Part shown: positions 55,421 to 64,000 of the stretch, in pieces | How positions within the stretch are numbered: position 1 is the first letter of the stretch | How the letters are laid out: every line of letters starts with the position of its first letter | Source: Planctomycetaceae bacterium | GTDB lineage: Bacteria > Planctomycetota > Planctomycetia > Planctomycetales > Planctomycetaceae | Length of the DNA: 64,000 nucleotides | Reading direction: 5' to 3' | Assembly (NCBI GenBank): GCA_041398825.1 | Contig: JAWKTX010000002.1 | Coordinates: forward strand, 434,001 to 498,000 | Notes under the pieces: model-generated | The model's database searches: none | What the model was told of the DNA's origin: nothing | Seen by the model: only the letters and a program-made list of their open reading frames with translations | Program-made: the position numbers and the translations under genes

Positions 55421-56062
55421 CTATTCAGAACTGGTCGCTTCCAGTCCTTCCGGCAATGAATCGATTCGATGCAGTTCAACAATTTCGCTGACATACCAGG
55501 GTTTACCGGTGTTTTTCTTAAATCCCACACAACGAGCGGGATACCAGATGTTGTCCTGCTGTTTCCATTCGCTGAGGCGATGGATGTCGCTCCGCCAGTC
55601 GATGCGCACGAGTCGCAAGGTTTCCTTGTCGAAGTAGACATCCATCGCAGGTTTAATCGTCTCGCTGAGCCGCAGTCCTGCCAGGGTTTTGTCGTCTTCG
55701 TTAATGTCCGTAATCGCTTCGACTTTGGTTTCCGGATCGGTGAACACTTCGAGCGTCCAGGCCCAAACCAGTTTTGTTGCTGGTTCATCCTTCTTCTTCT
55801 GCCAGGCTCCTTTGCCTCCACGGAACCACCAGTGCTCGTGCCCATCGAATACCGACTCACGCGGTTTACCGGGCTTCTCCAGGTCTTTACTCACATTCAG
55901 TCGTTCCTGAATCGTGAAGCGATGTAACAGATTATGCTGACCACCTGCGGCTTTGACTGCTTGTTCGACCAGTGGGATGGCATCCTGTGCGGATGCAACT
56001 CCACCGAGCGACAATACGACAACGGCAAAGATAATCTTCAGATACACGGAAATGCTTACCAT
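55421..56062 (-). CDS. Secreted protein of unknown function (LolA-like/planctomycete type)
   Basis: 213 residues from ATG 56062, preceded by AGGAT. A signal peptide (SVYLKIIFAVVVLSLGGVASAQ) is followed by a mostly beta-stranded protein: LHRFTIQERLNVS, HEHWWFRGGKGAWQKKK, GLRLSETIKPAMDVYFDKET, LVRIDWRSDIHRLSEWK, YPARCVGFKKNTGKPWYVSE. The pattern of a protein that evaluates a parameter per strand resembles outer-membrane lipoprotein-sorting or DUF-type folds, but I cannot place it in a family. It reads left, apart from the serine-hydrolase remnant just upstream by about 100 bases. Confidence 0.65.
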   Translation of the reverse strand: MVSISVYLKIIFAVVVLSLGGVASAQDAIPLVEQAVKAAGGQHNLLHRFTIQERLNVSKDLEKPGKPRESVFDGHEHWWFRGGKGAWQKKKDEPATKLVWAWTLEVFTDPETKVEAITDINEDDKTLAGLRLSETIKPAMDVYFDKETLRLVRIDWRSDIHRLSEWKQQDNIWYPARCVGFKKNTGKPWYVSEIVELHRIDSLPEGLEATSSE

Positions 56063-56163
56063 CAAAAATACATCCTGTTGTCAGTGCGATTGTGGTACCT
56101 GAGTGTCTTGTGTTACCACGACACTCGTCATCGAAGGAGTAAGCGCAGTCGCTGGATCCCTCA

Positions 56164-56771
56164 TCACCTTGATTTCCCCAGCGCCTTCAGCTCGTCGATT
56201 GTAACAACCCCATCTTTGTTCTTGTCCAGCCGATTAAACACCGCAGCCGGCAGTTCATCTCGACTCAGCTTGCCCGGAAGCTGGTAATACAGCCCGCTGC
56301 TGTGGGTCATCAGCATGCGCGGTATGATCGGTTTCCGCGCCGGAACGAGTCTGTCCTCCTCGCTGACTTTCGATTCCTTCCACTCCGGCAGATGGTTCGA
56401 GATCAGATCGTCGAGACCAAACTTCCCATCGTCGAACAGAACCAGAGCGGCCACGGTGACCACTGGCTTGCTCATACTCTTCAGTCGAAAGATCGCGTCC
56501 TTCGGCATTGGCTTCTTTGCTTCAATGTCCTGCCAGCGGAAAGATTCGAAGTAGCCGCGTTGCGGTGAATCAGGCCAATGACGCCGGCGACTTCGCGGTT
56601 CTCGACAGCCCGCTGCAACGCGGCGTCGAGCTTCAACAGCATATCGGGATTCAATCCGGCTTTGCTGGCTTCATCACCGTGGGGACGCGGGTTGAAGTCG
56701 GTCGCGAAAGATTGTGTCAATCCGTTCGCAGCCAATGACAGAAGCAGAAGAAGTGGTAATGTGGTTTTCAT
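56164..56771 (-). pseudogene. Class-C beta-lactamase-like serine hydrolase, frameshifted and truncated, with EF-hand
   Basis: Start ATG 56771 with signal peptide (TTLPLLLLLSLAANGLTQS). After VENREVAGVIGLIHRN the frame breaks near 56555 and continues in another as YFESFRWQDIEAKKPMPKD and FRLKSMSKPVVTVAAL, where SMSK is the catalytic SxxK-type motif. Then LMTHSSGLYYQLPG, and an EF-hand-like loop, DKNKDGVVTIDEL, ends at a stop after KALGKSR. The YxN and HxG-type motifs of the full 400-residue family are missing, so the C-terminal half is lost. A Ca-binding insertion at this place occurs in some planctomycete serine hydrolases. Probably not functional. Confidence 0.72.
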
Positions 56772-56862
56772 GATCGAGGACTTCCTGCGTACCGTGTACC
56801 GTGCTTGATTGCAGAAGAGCGTCACGCACCGTCGGATTCCGAATGGTCGTGAGCTCAGCCGA

Positions 56863-56891
56863 TTGACGCCATATTGGCGCTGGTGTAAGAT
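56863..56891 (+). promoter_or_regulatory. vapBC promoter with overlapping 13-bp palindrome
   Basis: TTGACG at 56863-56868, 17-base spacer, TAAGAT at 56886-56891. The palindrome CGCCATATTGGCG at 56867-56879 lies between the elements and is a likely autoregulatory site for the antitoxin. Initiation near 56898 would fall next to the antitoxin ATG at 56899, and no ribosome site is present, so a leaderless message is suggested. Confidence 0.6.
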
Positions 56892-56898
56892 TGACATC

Positions 56899-57144
56899 AT
56901 GATTCGCACGAATATCCAGTTTCCAGACCCACTCTACCGGCGGCTCAAAGAGATCGCAGAGCAGCAGGACTGGTCGCTGTCCGAGGTCATGCGCAAGGCG
57001 GCCGAGCATTTCGTGGACCGCTTCCCCAGTCGCGCGGAGTCCACGGGCCAGTGGCAGTTTCCGACGCTCGATTGCGGAGGCGATTTTCTGCTCGATCCAG
57101 CGGAGGTGAACTCCGAGGCGGACGTGATCGAAGGGCGGGATTGA
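56899..57144 (+). CDS. vapB: VapB-type antitoxin (ribbon-helix-helix/CopG-like)
   Basis: 81 residues from ATG 56899. The N-terminal RTNIQFPDPLYRRLKEIAE, QDWSLSEVMRKAAEHFVDR is a ribbon-helix-helix DNA-binding domain; the rest (TLDCGGDFLLDPAEVNSEAD) is the flexible toxin-binding tail. The frame is open from 56809 but the promoter lies inside that part. The toxin gene follows three bases later. Antitoxins of this type bind their own promoter together with the toxin, in keeping with the palindrome at 56867. Its base composition is richer in G+C than the 44-56 kb genes, suggesting separate origin. Confidence 0.82.
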   Translation: MIRTNIQFPDPLYRRLKEIAEQQDWSLSEVMRKAAEHFVDRFPSRAESTGQWQFPTLDCGGDFLLDPAEVNSEADVIEGRD

Positions 57145-57147
57145 GTC

Positions 57148-57582
57148 ATGATTGTGTCCGCCGACACGAACCTGTTCCTCTACGCGGCGAATCCCCAGTC
57201 GCCGTACCATGCACCGGCCCGGCGGTTCTTTGACGAGCAGGCGTCCGGAGGCGAGCGGTTTCTGCTGTGCGGGCTGGTGCTCGTGGAGATTTACATGCAG
57301 CTTCGGAATCCCGCGGTGTTCCGGAGTCCGAAGTCGTCGGCGGAAGCGGCCGCGTTCTGCGCCGCTTTGCGAGGCAACCCGAAGTGGGAATTCGGCGACT
57401 ACGAACCGCCGGTTGCAGAGCCGTTGTGGCAGTGGACCGAAACAACCACAGCAGGATTCCGGCACATCATCGACGCCCGGCTGGCGTTCACATTGCGGCA
57501 CCACGGAGTGACTCACTTCGCGACAGCCAATGAAAAGCACTTCAGCGGTTACGGATTCCAGCAGGTGTGGAATCCGGTGTGA
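57148..57582 (+). CDS. vapC: VapC-type PIN-domain toxin (ribonuclease)
   Basis: 144 residues, PIN-domain fold. Conserved acids are visible: Asp6 in VSADTNLFLYA, Glu47 in LVLVEIYMQLRNPAVF and Asp109 in HIIDARLAFTLRHHGV; the fourth position (usually Asp, seen here as ATANEKHF with Asn128) is Asn, as in some PIN toxins. PIN toxins of this TTCN- or RHH-paired group cut tRNA or rRNA. Follows the antitoxin by three bases in one unit. It seems intact although the genes on both sides are broken, as is often seen for toxin-antitoxin pairs that stabilise a region. Confidence 0.85.
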   Translation: MIVSADTNLFLYAANPQSPYHAPARRFFDEQASGGERFLLCGLVLVEIYMQLRNPAVFRSPKSSAEAAAFCAALRGNPKWEFGDYEPPVAEPLWQWTETTTAGFRHIIDARLAFTLRHHGVTHFATANEKHFSGYGFQQVWNPV

Positions 57583-57590
57583 CGACAACA

Positions 57591-59205
57591 TTATTGTTGA
57601 GTCTCCTGCCGCGATGTCTCTCGCCCTTTTCTGAAGTAGGCACGTACCTCTTCGAGCGTTGCGAATCTGTCTTTGTTGGTATCAACCGCGTCGAAGACGC
57701 CCGGTTGTGGATACTCATCGCGAGACAGCTTGCCATCGCCGTTCTTGTCGGCGGCTTTGAAGGCTTCGTCGATGCGATTGGCGGCCGGTCTGCGACGACC
57801 CGGTGTGACGTCGGTTTTCAACTTGCCGCCGGGTTCGGCGTTGCGCTGATCCTGCCGTATCCACTTCGCCGCGATTGTGCCCGTCTCCCATTCTGCGAAG
57901 GCGGCCTGCAGTTCCCTGAGCTTTGCAGGATGGGTCGTGGCGAGGTCGTGCTGCTCGCCGATGTCATCCTTGAGGTTGAAGAGCATCGACGCGCCTTCGC
58001 GAGGAATGTGCACGAGTTTCCAATAATCTATATCTTGAAAGCTGCCGGGCTGGCTTCGATCAGGCCCATCGTTCCGTTCTCTCCAAGGCAGTACAGCATG
58101 CCGTCGGCGTAGATAATGGAGCCTTTGCCTGGGCCGCGCCCGGACCATTTCTCTTTACCGCTCTTCAGCTCCAGGCAACTCCAGCCGTTGCCTTGGTTCA
58201 TGTAGATGTGGCTGTCAACAACCACATAGCCGCCATGCTCGCAGTTGATTTTGGAGCTTTCCCAGGCAGGCTCAGCCTTGAGTCCGGTCGTTATGGGTTC
58301 GAGTCTGCATTGCAAACGGCACGCGAATGCCCCTTCGAACATCTGGCCTTAAAGCCGCAGAGGGTCGTTGCAGCTGGTGGTTTCGGCCGTCGGCCCACCG
58401 TTGTCGCTGTAGAACATGATCAGCGTGTTTTCCTCCTGACCAAGTTCGCGGACTTCGCCATCACACTGCCAATCGCGTCGTCGAGGGCGGCGAGTACGCC
58501 AGTAGGTCTTGGCTTGCGGTTGGTGATGTGCGGGAAGCGATCCTGATATTTGTCCGTGGCTTCGAGCGGTGAATGCACCGCGTTGAAGGGAAAGTAGAGG
58601 AAGAACGGTTTGCTTTCGCTGCGACCGACGAACTCCACCGCTCGTCGGGCAAACTCGTCGGTGATGTAGTCGAACTTCTCATCGACCGTGGTGGCGTGCG
58701 ATACAGCGGATTGCGTGGCGGTTCTTCAGGAAAAACGACCGCGCGCTCGAGTGGAATACGAACGTGTGGTCGAACTCGCTCGTGCCGGAAGCGCAGCCCT
58801 CATTGAAGCCGATGTGCCACTTGCCGACCATACGTCGCTATCTGACTCCTTTGAGTTTTCAGCCAGGCATGGAACATCGCGCGGCATGCCGAAGTTCACG
58901 ACGCGTAGCGTTCCGGCCGGAGTTGTGTTCGAACCCGAAGCGATGCTGATACATCCTGCTCATCGAGCCTGCACGCGATGGCGAGCAGACCGGATGCGTG
59001 GCAGAGCCACCCCGTGAATCGCACGCCGTTGTTCGCGAGGGCATCGACGTGTGGCGTGGGGATGTCCTGGCAGCCGTACACACCGATATCGGCGTAACCG
59101 AGGTCGTCGGCGAGGAAGATGATGATGTTGGGTTTGTCAGCGGCAGTTCCGATTGGCCACATCGCCATCGAGACGAGTGCCATCCAACCATTTTCATAGT
59201 GTCTC

Positions 59206-59209
<4 letters not shown>
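57591..59209 (-). pseudogene. Sulfatase with C-terminal EF-hands, broken by frameshifts and a foreign insert
   Basis: The start ATG at 59209 overlaps the DUF1501 stop as ATGA. Blocks in order, in changing frames: ALVSMAMWPIGTAADKPNI (signal), IIIFLADDLGYADIGVYG, the formylglycine motif HPVCSPSRAG, KPFFLYFPFNAVHSPLEA and RPTGVLAALDDAIGSVMAK, GGPTAETTS with FKGQMFEG and RVPFAMQ. Here 275 bases of a PQQ-propeller gene intervene (58031-58305). The sulfatase resumes as DYWKLVHIPREGASMLFNLK and ends with EF-hands (ADKNGDGKLSRDEYPQPGVF, VDTNKDRFATLEEVRAYF). At least five frame changes. The insert removes the segment between the middle domain and the C-terminal strand, so it cannot be repaired by single-base fixes. 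Confidence 0.78.
58031..58305 (-). pseudogene. Fragment of a PQQ-like beta-propeller protein inside the sulfatase
   Basis: One frame of 85 or so residues reads PITTGLKAEPAWESSKINCE, HGGYVVVDSHIYMNQGNGW, SCLELKSGKEKWSGRGPGKG and SIIYADGMLYCLGENGTMGL, the repeat pattern of PQQ-binding-like propellers (GxxY, W-docking, CLDxKTGKxxW). Unlike the sulfatase parts, it is in one uninterrupted frame, but has neither start nor proper end. Joins to the sulfatase are at about 58305 (after VPFAMQ) and 58030 (before DYWKL). Either a real recombination scar or an assembly join. Confidence 0.68.
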
Positions 59210-60492
<1,283 letters not shown>

Positions 60493-62974
60493 TTATTCGA
60501 ATGGCACGAAGTAGGCGCCAACAATCGACTTAGCATTGATATTCGAGTCCAGCAGAGATCGCACTCCGTCACGAGCTCGGTTTCCGACAATTGCGATTCG
60601 CACAACCGGGAAAGCACAACTCGGGCGTCAGCGATTAAGGACGCAAGCTTTTCATAGGTCAGTGCACGAGATGCGCCTGCAACGGCTGCCTTCGTTGCAA
60701 TTGCGTTCGGATGAACACTGATGCGTTCACACTGGTATGAAGAATAGTTCTTCGTAAACCACTCTGCAGCGACAAGGAGTTGACCGTGTTCTTCCTTTGT
60801 CAGCGTTCTTAGCCTTCTTTCGGCTCTTGGCCTCGATAACCAAGCCGACATTACCCGGAAGGAGCCATAGAACGTCCGGGCCTTCGCCATTCACGTCGTG
60901 TCGCTCCGTCGAAAAACCAATCATCGAACCCAAATCTGCGAGGGCCTTCTCGAACTGATTGGACGATGCCGCATGATGAAGATAAGCAACGGTGTCATCG
61001 AACGTTTTTAGGAATCCACGCCGGATATGGTACGCCTTGAGTTGTCGAACAATGGCAATTGCTTGTTCGCCCGGAATAGGAAGAGGGGAATATGGTGGGC
61101 GAACGGCAGGCCGAAATAGGTTTCGGTTCTGTGCGTAAGCATCTTGTTGAGACTCTCGGCTCGCTCGCTTTGCCCCCAATGATGGGCGATCCTCGCTGCC
61201 AATTGCTCCATCCAACGCGAGTTTGCCGATCCAACTCTGCTGAGTCATTCAAAACCTCCGATTCTGCAATCGCCTTTGGGATAGCCATCTTGCCAGAGGT
61301 TCACTCGCCTTACGTTCCGCGGCGACATGTGAAAATCGTCCCCCAGACGCTTCTCCCCCGTCGACTAATTCTGCCAATGTTTCCGCATGGTACTCAGTCC
61401 AATCTGCATCACGGTCGAAACTTCGTTTGATTGTGTTTGCAAGCTCTTTCAGGTCTTGGACCTCCTTGCTGATTTCGATTCCCATCTGCATTTGAGCGCG
61501 CGTTGCACTCGTCAAGAGTTGGAAATTTGCTTCTTTCGCGATCCAACCCGCGAGGTCCGCCCCAGCGAGCACGACGACACAATGATCACCCGAACCTCGT
61601 GCGGCTCGACCGATTCCTTGTTCAATTCGCTGAGCCAGCATGCGGATGATCGCCGTCCCACCATAAAGGGCAGCGGCTCGAAACAGCTCGTAGTTCGATG
61701 TGCCCGTCGGAAGTCCACTCAATACAAGCAGCCGACACGAATCCCCCGGGAGATCCATTCCGTCATATCGGTTTGCGAAAACAAGCGGTCCGTGCGTTGA
61801 TCCAGCTTGCAGTTGCTCAACGACTCCCTCAACCTGACGTGATCCCTGCGCTACCGTAGCCACATCCTGCCAGTGCTGGGCGGCCTTGTCCGACGGTACA
61901 AGGATGACGGCTCCTTTTTTCTGATCGGCGGTCCATTTCAGGAGTTTGCCGATTGCGTCATGCGTATCAAACTTGAAAGGCATTAGATCAGGAATCAGTA
62001 ACATGCGTTCGCTGACCCCTGCCAACGATCGCGAACTCAGGGAACTGCTCACAGAATTCGGGTTGGCGTCAAAGGTGCGAATGATGTCACTGTCGTCGGC
62101 GATCGTGGCCGACATGTAAATGCGACGCGGTGCATCGGCGAACGTCGGGAACGCATTGACGAGTGGCACGATCGGCGTGACTGTGAACGCGTCCCGGCTA
62201 ATCAACGCATGGCACAGATGAAGTTCATCACGAATTAAGGGCCATTCAAACGGGTGGGCGTCCGCATCGGATCGCAACTGCTCTCGTACCGCGTCGATCT
62301 GCTCGTGCCATGCCCAATACGGTACCTCGAGTACTGCGAATTCAGAGCCGTTTACGACATCGTCGAAAGTCCCGAGTCTGCTGCTGCTTTGTAAGCTTAC
62401 GAAAGAGACTGGTTAACGAGTTATATCGGTCACGACGCTCAGACGAGCTGACTCTCGAGAGTGAATGAATCTCTAACGACGGAAAACGCGACGTGTAAGT
62501 GTCGTCGAGGATTACGGCCGAGACGCCTTTGAGGATGTCCGAATCATGAAGCCGGGAATTTGCTCTTCCCGTTGAAGAGCCAACAGTATGTTGCGACCAT
62601 GATGGCGTTGCCATTGACAAAGTCTTCGTCAGTCCTTGCCCTTTTTCATAGGTTACCGCAGGGATGCTGGCTGCCTCGCCTTTTTCCAGCGTCTGGTTGA
62701 CCAGTTGAATCGTCGGAGCCAAGTAGAAAGTACTGGCTCTCCTGTTTCATTCAGCGTTGATTGAGCCATCAACAAGCCAACCATCGTTGTCGCCGCCGGT
62801 GTGCAGTTTCAGCACGATGTCCGACTTGACCTGTTCGAACCACAATTTGAGGACCTCGGCTTGGCTTGTGTATAGGATCGTTGATTCCTGGCGGTTTGGG
62901 AAGCCTGCGAAAGATTTCGATCGGATCGATGGCCTGGGTCTTTCTTTGTCGTCCTGGAAGTCAATAAGCTCCAT
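60493..62974 (-). pseudogene. DEAD/DEAH-box helicase with C-terminal PD-(D/E)XK-like domain, decayed
   Basis: About 827 codons when the frames are joined, from ATG 62974 (MELIDFQDDKERPRPSI) to TAA 60493 (ending VGAYFVPFE). Motif blocks: YTSQAEVLKLWFEQVKSD, the Walker-A region seen as LKLHTGG then damaged (the lysine codon is lost in a two-base change near 62785), LAPTIQLVNQTL, VSAVILDDAHTA-like DEAH box, RRIYMSATIADDSDIIRTFD, GAVILVPSDKAAQHW, RIEQGIGRAARGSGDHCVVV (motif VI). The C-terminal third has a nuclease-like pattern GEGPDVLWLLPGNVGLVIEAKSRKKA (PD...ExK). At least six frame changes. Fusions of this kind occur in defence and repair systems, but no partner gene is present. Confidence 0.7.
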
Positions 62975-63087
62975 TGCGACGGAACTCGTCCGCTGAATGA
63001 AACGGAGTGCAGGATGGCTACCTAGTTTACACTATGTGACGTCTTTTTCGTTGTGGGTCTGCTAAGAATTCCGAAAGATGCGGGGAG

Positions 63088-64000
63088 TCAGTCTGATTGT
63101 GAGCCGTCTTTGTCCAGCGTCGCCTTCGGCAGGGGGGTTGACATACTTGTCTTCGCCTTCGGCTGCGGGTTAAACGATAGATGCTTCAGGAACCACGCCA
63201 CCTCCAACTGCGTCGCTTCCTCGAAGCCCTCGCGATAGACGCCAGCATCCCTGGATGACGTGGTACGCCGACGGCACGCCGCGCTCGAGCAGTCCCTTAT
63301 GAACAGCCTCGACGTTGTCGTTGTTACTCAGTTCCTCGTTCTCCGCGACGACAAAGATGATCGGAGACGTGATGCGATCGGCTGATTCGACGGCATTGAA
63401 GCCCACGCTCTTTGCCGGGTTCACTCGCATATTCGAGTAGCGTTCCATTCACCGGTCATCTTGAGCGCCGGTCTCGATGGGGACCGGTTCGGTCTCGCCG
63501 CAGGCCGCTTGCCAAATGAGGGCGGCGGCGACGGCTCGCGGAGATCGTCCGCCCATGCCGGGCACCGGTCGCGACACATTTCACGCGGTTCAATCGCGGC
63601 CATCGTTGCACCAGTCCGCCGCCGTAGCTGCTCCCACAAAAACCGATGCGATCCTTATCGACGTTCGGTTCGCCCGCGAGAAAACTGATGGCCGCACGGA
63701 TGTCCTCTTTGGTCTGATCGGTGTAGTTCATCTGCCACTGCCGCCTTGACCTTGATGGTCATCTCGTTGTTTTCGTCAGGTTTCGGCTGCGGATCGGACC
63801 GCCATCAGTTGGCTTTCACTGTCGCCCCAACCGCGATAGTCGAACGCGAGCACGAGACGAAACCGTTCCGAGCAAAAGATGAAGCGCGACACGGCCTGTG
63901 TTCCCCCTTCGTCCCGCCTGTCCCGGCACAAAGGACAATGGCCGGAAACTTTGGTTGGGCTGACGATCCTTCGGGATGCGTACAGGTCGCCGGTCATCCG
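63088..64000 (-). pseudogene. Alpha/beta hydrolase (dienelactone-hydrolase/acetylesterase-like), broken, 5' part off window
   Basis: The blocks read leftward across the window edge: RMTGDLYAP (edge), RFRLVLAFDYRGWGDSESQL, KEDIRAAISFLAGEPNVDKD, the nucleophile elbow RIGFCGSSYGGGL (Ser in GxSxGG), RITSPIIFVVAENEELSNND (catalytic Asp region), GLLERGVPSAYHVIQG and GVYREGFEEATQLEVAWFL, stop at 63088. At least three frame changes. No start can be seen because the gene continues beyond 64000. Such secreted or cytoplasmic esterases hydrolyse short acyl esters; substrate unknown. Its end is about 114 bases from the start of the helicase gene. Confidence 0.65.

Noticed and set aside
60493..62974. A complete known defence system (for example a helicase-nuclease pair).
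   Set aside because: Only one decayed frame is present, with no partner gene, and the Walker-A motif is destroyed as written; naming a system would go beyond the sequence.

Overview
The window looks like chromosomal DNA of a marine- or sediment-type planctomycete (phylum Planctomycetota, probably Planctomycetia). The evidence is the gene content: many secreted sulfatases, a DUF1501 gene next to a sulfatase, TPR/FG-GAP/ASPIC-UnbV giant proteins, a Ser/Thr kinase fused to a sulfatase-modifying-factor-like domain, PVC-type dehydrogenase fragments, tandem PHP/CehA-like metallohydrolases and secreted redoxin/cytochrome proteins. No species can be named from sequence alone.

Left part (1-26 kb) is mostly ordinary core genome. 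Leftward: phosphofructokinase (cut by the window edge), a PepP-like peptidase - accB - accC - macro-domain operon, galactose mutarotase, methionyl-tRNA synthetase, a zinc-ribbon kinase, two tandem TPR/FG-GAP/ASPIC paralogues, pgi, and an alcohol dehydrogenase with an orphan Vsr endonuclease. Rightward: an LptF/LptG-type permease and a YceH-family protein. accC and metG are each split by a single-base frame change. In metG it lies in a short G/C run, so sequence error is likely there.

Middle (26.2-36.1 kb) is a rearranged accessory block. It starts beside tRNA-Arg(ACG) and its terminator with a truncated N-terminal gene fragment. A 426-bp direct repeat (REP-like hairpins plus the 3' part of a GNAT acetyltransferase gene) occurs at 26675-27100 and 35378-35803, with no length difference between copies. 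Between the copies lie a broken TetR gene with the tail of its upstream neighbour (relatives of the intact pair at 46-48.6 kb), three tandem PHP/CehA-like secreted metallohydrolases (one with an in-frame TAA) and a PVC-dehydrogenase N-terminal fragment.

36.1-46 kb is a sulfated-polysaccharide locus: arylsulfatase, sugar-binding-like domain, heparinase-II/III-like lyase, iduronate-2-sulfatase-like and a further sulfatase, facing a XylR/AraC-type regulator. All three sulfatases carry frameshifts while the lyase and regulator are clean. 46-48.6 kb is a redoxin/cytochrome-c/copper-monooxygenase-like secreted protein and a TetR repressor, with a perfect 20-bp palindrome overlapping a good sigma-70 promoter.

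49-55 kb holds a PhoD-like phosphoesterase and a compact phosphonate-type cassette: Fe-alcohol dehydrogenase, OPA-type transporter, XRE-cupin regulator and PhnX-like hydrolase around a 25-bp inverted repeat. 55.4-64 kb is a worn zone: a broken serine hydrolase, an intact VapBC-type toxin-antitoxin pair with a promoter implying a leaderless message, a sulfatase containing a 275-bp piece of a PQQ-propeller gene, a truncated DUF1501 gene, a decayed helicase with a PD-(D/E)XK-like C-terminal domain, and a broken alpha/beta hydrolase running off the window.
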